The notes beneath the pieces are model-generated. The model saw nothing but the letters and a program-made list of their open reading frames with translations. It did not search any database and was not told where the DNA came from. Of a stretch of 64,000 bases of DNA, positions 23,843 to 36,378 are shown piece after piece (the first letter of the stretch is position 1; every line of letters starts with the position of its first letter). Made by a program: the position numbers and the translations under genes. Location of the stretch: NCBI GenBank assembly GCA_025093985.1, contig JACAAK010000007.1, forward strand, positions 2,294,001 through 2,358,000, read 5' to 3'. The stretch comes from Calvatia gigantea. Its lineage: Eukaryota > Basidiomycota > Agaricomycetes > Agaricales > Lycoperdaceae.

Positions 23843-24529
23843 AGACAGGTCACTGCCTAGTACCTACATGTGAGTGGTTGCTGTGTTTCTTCCCCGATCC
23901 TTCCTAATTTGCTTTGTTCTAGGCAGGAGCAAATGAACCGGTTGAAGGGAATAAATGCCCTGCAGCACCATAAAGTTTCGCTTAGCCTCTGTCCCATGTA
24001 TTTTTAAAGTGTGTGAATGAAAATGGAAATGGGTTCTGAGTTTAATAGATGTTGTAATCACGGATGATAAACCCAATGTTTGCAAATTCGCTCACCAGTT
24101 TGTTTCCTTTCCTTTGGTTCCAACTCTGAAGTGTCCGGCCGGTAAGTGTTTGTTCGCCCCTTTTGCCCTTGTCAGCCATTATTTCTCCCCTGGGTGGGTA
24201 AGCCAAGGTTCTCACTAGTCATTGTTGTGGATGAGTCTGCGGAATGCTCACAGCTTTTTCCTTTGAGAGCTAGTTAATTGAGGTAACCACGTGGTGATAG
24301 CCGATAATCAATGCATTCTTTGGCATATCACACCCGTATCACTTCTATTCCTGTTCAAGCGCTATTCAAGTGATGACGATTCCCAACTGATATCGTCTCT
24401 TCAGTTTCTCGCTTATCACCAGACGAGCTACTGCGTACCACACTCCAATCTAACCCTTCGGACCGACCCTTCTCTTCAGCTATTTATCCGTCAGCCTTCA
24501 CAGTCAAATTTCAAATTCGAGCCCCAACG
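23843..24529. other. Intergenic upstream of the SDR gene
   Basis: No gene. A TATA-like stretch (CTATTTAT) at about 24479-24486, some 45 nt before the SDR start, fits a core promoter or leader. Confidence 0.35.
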
Positions 24530-25869
24530 ATGTCGGCACGCTCCAGTCGCAATGCTTCACCACTCCGATCGTCATTCGGTAACCCATCCTACACGGTGAG
24601 CAACATGTCCGTCGCTGACGAGTTGCATCCGGTCTTGCATGCGGGGCGCGTTGCGGTAATCACGGGGGCGGCCAGCGGGATTGGGAGAGCTGCTGCGAAA
24701 GAACTTGCCAAGTGGGTTTGACTTGATTGTCCACTGATCTTCTTCGCGATCTTCTTCCCCGGATGGCATGAGGTGGAATGGACAAAAGCTAACATGTCTT
24801 GATAGATTGGGGTTGAAGATCGCCATTGCAGATGCCAACGAGGAAAGGTTGAACGCGTTAGGACAGGAGCTAGTGGAGACGATTGGGGCACAGAATGTGC
24901 TAATCGTGCCTATTGATGTGTCCAAGTTGGACCAGGTTGTGAGACTGAAGGATAGAGTATATGATACCTGGGGAGAGGTGTGTGCTTTGCTAGTTTCTGG
25001 TCGCGGGATTCGGAAAATTGACGTGGGACTGTAGGTCTCGGTGTTGATGAACAACGCAGGCGTTGGGCTAAAGGGAACTTCTTGGGAAGGGAGGGAGAAC
25101 TGGCAGAAGGTGTTCGATGTGAATTTGTTTGGGTGAGCTCGAGTTTCCTGTGAAGAACAGTCGAGTTGCTGAGTTACGGTCAACAGCGTTGTCAATGTTC
25201 AACATACCTTCGTACCTGTGAGCGTATTGCTTATCGGAGCCCTCAACTTCGGGCTGATATGATATCATGTAGTTCATGATCCACCAGGAAAACCAGGCCA
25301 TGGTAATCAACACTGGATCCAAGCAGGGTATTACCAATCCTCCGTATGTCTTATCTTCCGCGAACTACGTATCGTTATACTTAATCTGGTGCAGTGGAAA
25401 CACCGCATATAACGCGTCCAAGGCCGCGGTCAAGATTTTAACGGAGAACCTCGCTCATGAACTCCGAGAGCTTCCAGAGAGCAACGTCACCGCTCACCTC
25501 TTCGTGTATGCGCCCCTCCCGTTATCTTCTTATCTACCCACTCCTGAATGTTTCTCTGATTTAATTTTTTTTGGCAGTCCCGGGTGGACTTGGACCGGTA
25601 TGACGGGCGATGATGACAGCGGCAAGCCTAAACCCCAAGGCGCATGGACTGCGGAGGAAACAGTGTTGTACATGTTGGACAAAGTTCGTGAAGGGGAGTT
25701 TTATATCCTCGTGCCGGACAATGAGACGAAGAAAGAGGTGGATCAGTTGAGAATTATGTGGGGTGCCGGAGATGTCGCGGAGGGCAGGCCGGCGTTGAGT
25801 AGGTGGCATAAGGATTATAAGCCGTTGTTCGAGGAGTTTGTGAGAGATGGCCTAGCAGCGCTCGAATGA
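24530..25869 (+). CDS. Short-chain dehydrogenase/reductase (classical SDR)
   Basis: NAD(P)-dependent oxidoreductase of the classical SDR family; the substrate cannot be read from sequence. The cofactor motif TGAASGIG follows GRVAVI near residue 45. The exons then give LGLKIAIADANEERLNAL, PIDVSKLDQV, VSVLMNNAGVG (the NNAG motif), FDVNLFGVVNVQHTFVP, the active-site serine in MVINTGSKQG, and the catalytic YNASK (YxxxK) in GNTAYNASKAAVKILTENLA. The final exons read VPGWTWTGM and AEETVLYMLDKVREGEFYIL to the TGA at 25867. Six short GT-AG introns restore one frame. Acidic residues after the second strand (ADAN) suggest NAD rather than NADP. The gene looks intact. The N-terminal 25 residues are Ser-rich, and a later ATG at 24605 is also possible. 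Confidence 0.9.
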
Positions 25870-27655
25870 GTGCACATTAATAAATTGGATCCGAGGACCA
25901 AAAGAATTCAAGGAGGAGGGGGGAGATGTCCCCTTGGAATTATTGTGTATAAATTGCTAAAACTGTGAACCACTACTAAATAGGACGAGGGAATGTTTAA
26001 TGGACTGTGTTTGACAGATCGTAGTTTAGGAAGTTTAAGAGATCGTCGTTATGTCTTGCTTCATCGAAGCGTACAGATACCAAACCAATCACACTTTGCA
26101 CGCTACCAGGGTGTTCCAGGAGCTGGAAGAACTAGCTGACTATCTGTTGTTGCGATATGTATCATGGCGTCATAGTGTTAGCACTTGATCAAGGTGCTGA
26201 CCATCGCCGAAGAACTGTAGTCATAATCACGCCATAAATACACTGCCGCCTCGTCTCGAGTCTATATGGTATGGTACCGAGCGCTTCTGGCGTTTCATGG
26301 ATAATTGTGTGCATTTTGTTCCGGTTGCGCTCTGCATTTTTACAATCGGGCCTTTACTCTGGGACACGGGTCGGGCGTACTGGACCCGCATCGCTATTTT
26401 TGTCAGGGGCGCAGACTGGGGAATTGGATACTCGGCCTGCCATGTGGTTGGGCAGCGGCAAGTGCAGAGAGGATTGGTTTCACGGAAGGACTTTTCTCAT
26501 GTTCCACAAGCTTTTGCGAGTCCGGTCTGTCAGCAGGCAGGATTAAACGCCTGTACTTCGGATGTTGGAATTTTTGGATTTGGGAGAGCCCGGGATTCTG
26601 AAGCCTCTGCCATGGGGAAATGATTGCGATTTGGCCATCCTATTAATAACTGATTGACTGAGAAACACCGCAGAGCGAGCAAACATGGCCGCCGTGTAAT
26701 TTGCCATCTCGTCCGGCTCTTAAAGCGGTCGCAAGTTTTTGTTCAATGTAAAAGATGGCAGTCCAGTGGTAAGGGGCTGACATGAAACGTAACAGTGGCG
26801 GTACCCAATTTCGGAACTTGGGAGGGTAAGCGTCGAAGCGATGTCCGCCACCCCCGGATCTTCATAAGTGCACCCCACAGAACGACGACCAGCTGTGTTC
26901 GGGACGACATACCGAACCCTGTGAAGGTTGAGATCTAGGAGACCTGTCGCGATGCACTTGTGAATGATGAACGAGCCAGGATCGCGATGGATGGGCGAGG
27001 AAAATTAGTGTATAAGGTCCGTCCGGAACCCAGACGGCGTTCATAATTAGGTTGTCAAAACATCCACGGTACCAATGGAGCTCGTCGTTTGTAAACGTTG
27101 TGATGGCTCGCTTGTATTAGGTGCTCCCCAACGAATCAACAATCCGATGAGGCGATTTCATAAAGCGCTCGGGACATGGCACCTTAGAAGCTTCGGCGAA
27201 ACTGGGCGGCGGCCATGATGAACAGATTCTGAGTACTCTTATTTCCAGAATTTCTGGGGATGGCCTGAAAGCGCGTAGAATGCTTTCTGGAGGCAGCATT
27301 GGCGCGTCGAAAACGCGGTAACAACCCTGGAGCTCGGGGGGTAGGGGATGTCATGTGGCGGCAAAGGTCCGGAGTGTAACGTCTGTGAATCTCGTTAATC
27401 ACATTTAGTTTTATTTTCGCTCGCACAATGCCTATAACCTGAACGGGGATCTGAATATCAACGGCCTGGGGTGGAATAAACTTATTCTTGTCATCGTAAC
27501 TAAATGTAAACATGCCTGACGTATAAGAACTCGCCCGTTTTATCTTTCGATCTCCCCTCCTTATTTCAACCTCCTCCATTCCTCATCTAGAACCATCAAT
27601 ACCGCCATCGTCGCAGTCCTCTGCAACGAAAACTCCTCCATCTCCATCTCCATCG
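25870..27655. other. Gene-poor stretch SDR / GDH
   Basis: About 1.8 kb without a supportable gene. Overlapping frames at 26271-26623 (plus) show no domain. A 131-codon frame at 27184-27579 (minus) is unrecognised and overlaps the GDH promoter. The last 120 nt are a pyrimidine-rich leader typical of highly expressed fungal genes and lead to the GDH start. Confidence 0.4.
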
Positions 27656-30600
27656 ATGTCTACCCCAGAACCTTCGCCGCACCCCAACCTTGCCGTCCCC
27701 AGGCTTGGTAGGGCCAACAGCAGCGAAACCTCTTTGCACCGTGTCAAGAATGTCCCTGGATATACCACCCCTGTCTTCCGTGGCAAGGAGGAGCAGCGTG
27801 CACTCGTTGAGCAAGAGGTCGCCGCCAAGGTCAGATACTTCCCACCCTCATTTCGAGTGGCACATTACTGATCGTTGATTCGCTACCGTCGCTCAGGGTT
27901 TTATCCCTCGCGAACTCGCCGCTGGCGAAGTCAACTGGTTCTACTCAAACCTTGGTATCGATGACACCTATTTCCAGAATGAATCTCGTGAGGTGATATC
28001 TGACCATATCATCGCTCTTTTCGGCGCCAAGATATTGGCCTACACGAAGCATGACCCCTCGACTCTTGTAATCGATTTGGAGAAGATCGATGAGCGTGGA
28101 AATGGTGCAACCTTCATCCACACTAGTGCCCCCGGTCTCACCACAACCGAAGGTCCTGGTGCCACTTGCGAAGCTAGGTGGGTCGCGATTTTCATCTTGA
28201 TTTTGTTCTTAGAACCCCTATTTCCGTGCCACGTCCTATTCTGCTCCGCATTCCATGTTTGGCGGCTACTCTCCATCACGATGCATCCGTGCAACTTTGT
28301 TTTGTCTTTTAAATGATACTAATTCTCTTGTAGAATTGATGAGCTATTCTTGGACAAGTCCACGGCTGAGAACGCCTACCGTCTTGAGACCTTCCGTTCG
28401 GCCGGTTCCATTTCGGCAACAGCATCTCAGCAACTTCGATGTTACTTTGTCACCAAGTGCAATTTCCCGAAAACGAAACCGGAGATCGTCCCAGGTCGGA
28501 CTGACATTCGCTCAGTCTCCGATCCTACCTTCTTGGAGAAGGCGACCAAGAACACGCTCGATATCTACCAGCAAGTCATGTCTAATGTTGAAACCAGACA
28601 TGGACCTGTCATTGAGGTCTTTGAGGTCGAAGGAACACGCGAAAGGAGGTTGGTCATCGGCTATCGAATGGGAACCACGTCTCGCTTCTTCAGGTAAGGG
28701 TTATTCGCATCAAACTGTCATCATATGTTTACCATCCTCATAGTGCCCTATCAAACCTCTACCACTTTTACTCCCTGTACTCGGCGCGTAAATACGTTGG
28801 TGAGCCGTTATCGCAGCTTCTCTTGAAGTATTTTTGGTTCTCATTGGGCGATAACAGAGCAATTTGCTAATGGCATTACTATCATCTCCCTCTATCTCAA
28901 CCCTCTCCCGAATACCCCGGCACCTCCTATCGAGAACTCCATCTTCCAAGTCATGAAAGAAGCTTCGCTTCTCTTCTGTCTTCCCGATAATCCCTTCTTC
29001 TTGCCCAAATCCCAGGGAAGTCACGCCGTTCAGGAGGCTACCTATGCATGTAAGGTTCACCCGGATCTCGCTTGTTGGCCTGTCATTGATATATTATCAG
29101 ATTGCGGGTGGATTTTCGCTCAACACTTCTGTAATCGTCTCGGGCCTGCATACCTGCAACTCAAGAACGTGTTAAATGAATCCGATCCCAGTCATGCCGA
29201 GGTCTTGAACAACATTAAGCGAAGGTTCCGTGAGGAGACTTTCACTCGAGAGAGTATTGCCCAGGCAATTCAAGCTTACCCCGAACTCGTATGCAACGTT
29301 TTCTTCCCATTAGACTCAAGATCTCATTCGCCTTGCATAGATCCGGTTGCTCTACGTGAACTTCGCGATGACACACTACCCACAAACCGACGCATCCAAA
29401 TTGGGGTATGTTATAACTCAGGATTGTGAAGGAGTGTACTCACCACTACCTCAGTCCCACACTCTCGTATCAACGTCTCCAGACCGTTCAGCCTTTGTCC
29501 GATGAAGAGCTCTGGGATAAGCTTCGTCGCAGCGTACCGAACAAGCAGCAGCTCCAGGTCCTTGAAAGCTTCCTTATCTTCAATAAGTTAGTATTTCGCG
29601 TGCACGACTTGTCGAATTCATTTAATCTAGTTCTTTCCCAGGCATGTTGTGAAGACCAACTTCTACCAACCAACCAAGGTCGCCCTTTCCTTCCGCCTTA
29701 CTCCTGAGTTCTTGCCCGAGGTTGAATACCCCAAAACGCCCTTTGGCATCCTCTTCGTAATTGGCAATGACTTCCGTGGATTCCACATTCGTTTCCGCGA
29801 TGTCGCCCGCGGTGGCATTCGTCTCGTTATGTCCAGAAACAGGGAGTAAGTCGAGATCCTCTGGCTCAACCAGGCAGGAAACTCATCTATTTATTTATAG
29901 GAACTACTCCATCAACCAGCGAATGTTGTTCGACGAGAACTATAACTTGGCTGCTACCCAATCGCTCAAGAACAAGGATATTCCTGAAGGAGGGGCCAAG
30001 GGTACCATCTTGCCCTCGCTTGGCGCCAATCCAAGGGGTTGCTTCGAGAAATACGTCGATGTAAGTTTCCGCGGGGTTGAAAAATATGTTTATTCATGTA
30101 ACTTGTCCTGCAGGCAGTTATCGATCTTATCATACCAGGACAGACCCCCGGTATCAAAGAGCCTATCATTGACCTATACGGCAAGCCTGAGTTATTGTTC
30201 TTCGGTCCCGATGAGGGTACTGCTGATATGATGGACTGGGCTGCATGTAAGTTTTCAAAGATATTTGGCAATACCCATCATTATTGACGATGATCCCTCA
30301 GTACACGCACGTTCCCGTGGTGCTGAAACCTGGTGGAAGTCCTTCACTACCGGCAAGAGCGCAACGAACCTTGGCGGAGTTCCCCACGACACGTATGGAA
30401 TGACCTCGTTGTCTGTCAGGCAATACGTTGTTGGTATCTACAGCAAGCTCGGCCTTAGGGAGAAAGATATCACCAAGGTTCAGACCGGTGGTCCTGATGG
30501 AGATCTGGGTTCTAGTGAGTGACAATCGATTGTCGAAATGTGGCCCGCTCCAATCATCCCCATTCATTAGATGAAATCCTCTTATCCTCGGATAAGACAA

Positions 30601-31675
30601 TCGCTATCATCGATGGCAGTGGCGTGCTTCATGATCCCTGCAGGCATTGATCGCACAGAGCTTATCAGACTTGCTAAAGCCCGGGTACCTGTCAAACACT
30701 TTGATACTTCGAAGCTTAGTAGGGAGGGTTATCTCGTTAAGGTTGAAGAGCAGGATATCAAGCTGCCTTGTGAGTCCATCCGATATCTTTCGAACTAAGG
30801 CTTACGCTGGACATCTAGCCGGGGAAATCGTCCTTGACGGTACTGATTTCCGCAATGGCGCCCACTTGAGATACAAGGCGGATCTTTTCGTCCCATGCGG
30901 CGGCCGCCCCGAGGCCGTCAACATCTCCAACATGAACGCTCTCGTTGACGCTGATGGGAAAGCCCCACTTCAAGTACATTGTCGAGGGTGCCAACCTCTT
31001 CTTCACTCAGCAAGCCCGCCTCCTACTCGAGAAGCGCAAAGTCGTCTTATTCAAGGATTCGAGTGCCAACAAGGGTAAGCTACTGACAGTCTTCACTTGA
31101 ACGCTTCTGATCAAGTTCTAGGCGGCGTTACGAGCTCATCTTTAGAAGTGTTGGCTGGTCTCGCTCTGTCGACGGACGAGTACACCAACCTCATGATCTT
31201 CAAGGATGGCAAGCCTTCGACCTTCTACGAGAGTTACGTGAAGGACATCCAGGCTAAGATCAGTGAAAATGCTGCTGCCGAATTCCAGTGCATCTGGCGC
31301 GAACATGCTCGCCTTGGCGGAACGAAACCTAATACTCAAATCTCGGATGAGCTTTCCAGCACTCTCAACAACCTCCAAGCTGAGCTTGAAAGTTCCGATT
31401 TGTTTGATGATGAACCGAGTCGCCGTGGTGTTCTCCGTCGTGCCATTCCCAAGACGTTGATTGACCAGGTTGGATTGGATACCCTATTGAAGAGGTTGCC
31501 AGACTCGTACCAAAGGGCTTTGTTCTCAAGTTGGGTCGCCTCTCACTTTGTACGTTTCTCGTTGTCCTTCATCCTTCCTAAGTATTGTTCTGACCATGTC
31601 CCATAGATCTACAAATACGGTGTCAACGGCTCTAGTGTTGATTTCTTCCACTTCGCTCGGGACCTCGCACACTAG
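27656..31675 (+). CDS. GDH2: NAD-specific glutamate dehydrogenase (large, Gdh2 type), two +1 frameshifts
   Basis: Catabolic NAD-dependent glutamate dehydrogenase, which oxidises glutamate to 2-oxoglutarate and ammonium. The protein is about 1,050 residues, the usual fungal length, encoded by some 15 short exons. Landmarks are GFIPRELAAGEVNWFYSNLG, RIDELFLDKSTAENAYRLET, YRMGTTSRFF, LPNTPAPPIENSIFQVMKEA, GWIFAQHFCNRLGPAYLQLK, IRLLYVNFAMTHYPQTDASK, PKTPFGILFVIGNDFRGFHI, FRDVARGGIRLVMSRNRE, EGGAKGTILPSLGANPRGCF, PGQTPGIKEPIIDLYGKPEL, GGVPHDTYGMTSLSVRQYVV, TGGPDGDLGS, DFRNGAHLRYKADLFVPCGG and RPEAVNISNMNALVDADGK. The end is IYKYGVNGSSVDFFHFARDL. Two single extra bases break the catalytic half, at CCC 30636-30638 and AAA 30959-30961; dropping one base at each gives HDPAGIDRTELI and DGKPHFKYIVEGANLFF. 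Both look like sequence errors. Confidence 0.93.
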
Positions 31676-32547
31676 ACATGATATCCACATAATAATGAAT
31701 GGATGGGATAGAAGGAAATGTTTCTGAGGAATAATCATACTTTCAACTACGTCTTTGAATTTCACAATTTTTTACGTTTACATAGCGGTGGTACTCGGAC
31801 TTGGTTCGCAGTAATTCGACGAAGTTCGTGTTTGTGGTTCAAATTTTCTGTACTTAGACATTGTAATGGCTTAATCGACGTATACTTTTCTTAACTGGTC
31901 TTGGCCGTGAGCCTTGAGGGGGTTTTCCAGTCGCTTACACTTCTGGTTGTATAAACTATGTTGTTCGTGAGGCGTGTAGGTGAATGGGAGATGGAATAGG
32001 GCCGAGTCGCTTGCAACACCGAGGCAAGTAAATATGTTTCGTCAAGCCAACCCGACGGAGATCCTCCTGTGCCAGGCAACCTACAGTATACGGAATACAG
32101 GCTGTTCGGGGAAACGTGTTAGTGGGAGATTGAAGGGGTAGCCTTCGGTGCTGAATCCAAGTTCTTCTACGGAAAGCACCCGCGTAAATCAAATCTTCGC
32201 CTTACCCCAAACATTGAGAGTGGACGCATATTGCTTCCCGGCCTCTCGAGGGTTTTGCGGTGTAAACTCAGACAACCGCTTGAGGATAGTACCCGTACGA
32301 GCCATGTTGCTCTGAATGCAAGGTGACATAGATTACTAGAAACAAGGAATTTAAGAAGAGTCCGGCAGCTGCGTCTTTTTTTCCGTATCATGTTTATTGC
32401 CCTCGGGGTCGGCGTCCGCGTAATAGCCTATAGGTTCCGCCTCCTCATGACTACGACGGAAACCGGGGGAAGGCGGAGTAGACATTGGGTGGTATGCAAT
32501 CCCAAGCTTGACTCAGCTAGTCCTGGTAGCGGCATAGCATGCGTAAG
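31676..32547. other. 3' flank of GDH and left edge of the NLR array
   Basis: No gene. From about 32315 the sequence resembles 36215-36400 (shared phrase GGTGACATAGA, then a related CAGCTGC stretch and the C-terminal end of the NLR). This marks the left end of the first array module. Confidence 0.5.
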
Positions 32548-35500
32548 CTATCGTCGAGTCTTAGCCCGACCGAAAGCTGATAACTCCCAGAATCTGTGAG
32601 CCCGGACATAAGGGAATATCAGATACTGAATGTCGGCTTTAGCAAACGAGGGGTGGTGGTTAACAGGGCCGATGATTGCGTAATGTGTTGGTTTTGTCCC
32701 CAAGATCATGACATTGATGTCACTATAGCCTGCCCATTTCAGCCTGAACACCTCACCCAGGATTCTCCAGTGGACTCGGGGGCCAGCTTCCTCCGAATAG
32801 TCACCCCTCTCAGTCCAATTCAAAGCAGACTGTTTTATTTGATTCCACTGAGATATGTTTAGATCCTAGTGAACAAGAGGAGGCTTCAAAAAGACATTCA
32901 ATACGAAAGATCTAACCTTACCGTCAGATCAAGGTCAACTGGTCCTCCAAGAGCTCTCGTTGACATAGCGGCCCCATTTCAGCATGTAAAGACCCCTGAA
33001 CATGTTGTCCAGATCACGCTCACTAAGCCGATCCAAATCGAATTCCCGCAGTATCATTCTTTGTCTGAGTGGGTCTGGTGCCTACAGATAATTTGAGTTG
33101 ACGAGGCCACCTCCCTCGTGAGAGAATGTGACGAACGTGGTCGGAGAGCCATCTACAAAAACCTTCAATATTTAGGTGTTCATTCTCAAATATGACTGGG
33201 GTAAATTCTTCGAGGACCTCGATCGCCTCGGAGACACTGAGTGCGAGACGGTGTTCCTGTCCGTGTTTGCACGAAGGTCTATGGTAGCATTCGGTCAGGA
33301 TACCTAACCACTTATTTTGAACCCTTCCGAGTAATGTTTTGCGAAATTCGTGACTGGCCATACCGGGGGTTTCCCAAGAAAGAGTAATATCATCGATATG
33401 TACTGCTCTTTAGGCATCAAGAATGCGCGCACTTGAAGTATGACACAAGCACTTACATTGTGAAGGAGCTGATCTCATGATCTTGATGTAAGATCGCCAG
33501 ATCTTTTCAAGTTCGTGGTCCAGGTCAATAGAGTAGGACTGGGAGCGGGAATGATCCTTGAGGAAATCCGGGAATGAAGCATGGAGGAATCGGACCATGT
33601 TCTGGCTCGCCTCGTTTAGGGACGGGAAGCTAAGGACTGAATGCAATTTGCGCAAAGCAGCATAAACATCATGTTGTTCGAAGCCCAAAATGTTGCACAC
33701 GAGGAGGAGGTCAGCAGGTTTCTCTTCATATCCTTTCCTTGGCCTGGGATGGTGACGCCAAACAGATAAAAAGCAAGAATTGTTTTTGCGGCAGGAAGGG
33801 AGTCAGGGGGTATGTCGGACATGATTTTTCTGTACAAAAGGTCAAGTGCTTGAAATGGGTTCGCCTTCGGCTCACAATAGGAGCTATCACGGTTCGCCGT
33901 GCGGTTCCCTGTTAAGGATAGGATATGTTGCAGGCGTAGTACAGGGTTTTCTTTACTAATATAATCGACCAATGTTGAAGGCGAAAAAGAACAGCCCAGA
34001 CGAAGCCAGTTTGAGCTGAAGGAAGTCGTTCCCAGATGGCCAGAATGGAGGGACTACGTTGGAGTAGTTTCGTTGAATTTTGGCCAACTCTAGATGGAGA
34101 TAGAGTTCTACGCTTTGCAACGAATCGTCAGAGTCTATGGGTATCTCGAGCTTTTTGAATCCCGAAACGTCCTCTTCGACTTGGGCGAAAACTGCTTGTA
34201 AATGGGCCTCGGGTCGGCTTGCGACAATCCAGATAAAGGGTGTTATCTTGGGGAAGGAGAGAATTGAATCACGAATCAGGTCTACGATCCTGCACTGTGG
34301 CCTTTCGCCGTCACAATCTTCTAAGCCATCCAAAAACACCACCCACCGCCGGGAAGCGTTGAGCTCGGTTATAAATGGAGTGATAAAGAGGCGTTTGAAC
34401 TGTTCCTCAACAGATCTTGCTAGAAAACCCGGATCAGCGGCCAGTTTCTCGCCTATATAACGACGATATTCCGGATCAATGACTGCAAGTCTGTATGCCA
34501 GAGTGGCAAAAACCCTCTTGGGGTCGTTCCGTTGATTAGATCGAGAGAAGAATAGCGTCGCACACGTGGAGCGGTGAGACTCTTTTTCTGCCAAGGTTTG
34601 CATAATTGCAGTCTTGCCTACACCAGCCGGCCCGACCAGCCAGATGATTTGAGTCCCCAAACTGGCGTCATGGATGTGCATTTGAAGCTGCTTGAGGGAA
34701 TCCATTCGAGTGTTTGGATGGCATCGCGGAGGATCATCGCGACCGAAGGAGTTGAATTCCGCCTCGGGAATAGTATACTCCATCATCTTCTCCAACACTA
34801 GGGGTGCTAATGGAATCTCAGCTTTCAGTCCTTGGCGCCAGCTAAAGTTACGCAACCGGAGAACTACTTACCACTCGGACTATTACGCACCTCGATGTGC
34901 TCTCCGAATACTGATCCGCTAATAATAAAACCGCTCGCGTTATGAAGCAAGCCGCCGGAGTATGTACTGGGCGAAGGGATTCCTGAAGGCTAATCAACAT
35001 GCGTAACCGTAAGAAAACTCTGGCGGGCATGCCTTTGCTATTTGTGGGAGACCCTGTAGGTCCGTCTGTATCACAGACTTGAGGGATCTGGTGCATTTGA
35101 ACGGGAAGTGTGTCTCCTTCGCCTTGTTTGTCAATGGGTCAAGGGAGTCACCGGTCAAGCTTCAAGTCAAATTCTGAAGCCCGGACATCATTCACTAGAC
35201 TCCATACCTTGACTATGGCCGTCGGTGGGCCTATCGTCAATGTCAGACGTTCTCTGCGTTAGCATCATTGGAAGCCTTTCGGAGGTGGAAGGTTCTGAAG
35301 CAGGGAGTTAACCTCAAGTTCCAGCTAGACTTGGAACAAAGACAGGACAAACTCGAATTGTGGGCAATGGGATGGGGCTCGGTTGCCGTGGCGGCGCTAA
35401 AGGGCATGGGTTGACTAATTTCGGAAGGGTGGAAAACCGGTCCATGGTGGGCTTTCTGTTGGGATGTAGCAAGAGGGTCAACAGTCGCTGCAGGTTTGGT

Positions 35501-35563
35501 ATCGCCAGCAACGCCAAAAAACTGCTGAAAAGCTTTATTGATTAGATGATCGAGTTTCCCCAT
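32548..35563 (-). pseudogene. NACHT NLR-like gene, array copy A
   Basis: Start at 35563: MGKLDHLINKAFQQFFGVAG, a basic, amphipathic-looking N-terminus shared by all array copies. A later exon near 34950-34863 encodes GGLLHNASGFIISGSVFGEH and ends PSG before a GTAAGT donor. The next exon reads AEIPLAPLVLEKMMEYTIPE, DDPPRCHPNTR, Walker A GPAGVGKTAIMQTLAE and Walker B WVVFLDGLEDC (family norm DGLDEC, so the acidic pair is shifted), then PFIWIVASRPEAHLQ and WPSGNDFLQLKLASSGLF. The frame slips near 33970 and again near 33735, where one base is missing relative to copy B. The helical region continues as CNILGFEQHDVYAALRKLHS, MVRFLHASFPDFLKD and ELEKIWRSYIKIM. Exons near 33360-33023 and 32823-32548 supply the C-terminal part shared with copy B. 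No LRR or WD repeats are seen. Confidence 0.75.
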
Positions 35564-35949
35564 TACTGAGAAGTAAGACAATCGAAGGTAGAGAGCCAGG
35601 CCAGGTGCATGAGGCGGTGCTTCTCCGACAGGACGCTCTGGTCTGACAAGCGTGGACTTGGTGAGTCGTATTTGGTACACGGCATTTCACGGTCCCTGGG
35701 GAGAAAGTCTGTTGGTTGTTGTATTGAACGCCATAAGTAAAAATCCTAGAGCCTCTGCTTCGTCGTGCGCACCAGAGGAGACAAGTGAGCGACAGGGTGG
35801 TGGGACCAGGCACCAAAATGGCATCGATATATCGGAACCGCAAAGATTACAATGGGTGAAATCATATCCTTGAAGCGTAAGTAGCTCAGTGGGAGTGGTG
35901 GTTCTGATATAAGGTGATGGTACCCGGGTCAACAATAGCCAGGTAGTGT

Positions 35950-36110
35950 GATTTTTGCTCAACCCCATGCTACTGAAATATTGGGTAATGAGTTTTTTTT
36001 TCTTTTTTCCCTCTCATCTGATGCACACCATTAATCTCGCCTTTGAAACACAACAATGGTCCCTCAATATCCGCTGTCAGTTCGGCTCACCCTCTCAAAG
36101 TGTCACCCTA
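35950..36110 (+). promoter_or_regulatory. Relic promoter of a lost small-protein gene (module 1)
   Basis: The stretch GAAATATTGGGTAATGAG, a T-rich run, then CATCTGATGCACACC, TAATCTCGCCT and an ACAATGGTCCCTCA-like phrase matches the sequence just before the small cysteine-peptide genes (41105-41215, 44345-44440, 48790-48890). The TATA-like part has decayed, and the coding exons that should follow near 36110 are not recognisable. This is evidence that module 1 once carried the peptide gene as well. Confidence 0.5.
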
Positions 36111-36378
36111 AGTCATATCCCAACAGGGGGCGTTCTATTTTATAGTTCGGAAGTGAACGAAACATATACCGGACAAGCACGTTTTTGCATCCAATCTAAC
36201 CGTTACTCTTGATTGCGAGGTGACATAGAGTACCGGATACAAGGAAACCAAGGGGGGGTCTGGCAGCTGCATATTAACCTGTAGGTTTCACGACTAAGCC
36301 GAGGGCTAAAGGAAAGCATAGCAGGCAACGTGCAATATACAGTCCTGAACCCGATTTCAGCTCGTCCTGATAGTCACA

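Noticed and set aside
26271..26623. Three overlapping plus-strand frames of about 100 codons
   Set aside because: All three frames are open over the same bases. There is no domain, start context or splice signal that favours one.
27184..27579. 131-codon minus-strand frame upstream of GDH
   Set aside because: No recognisable domain or intron signals, and it overlaps the GDH promoter. A small divergent gene cannot be excluded, but I lack support.
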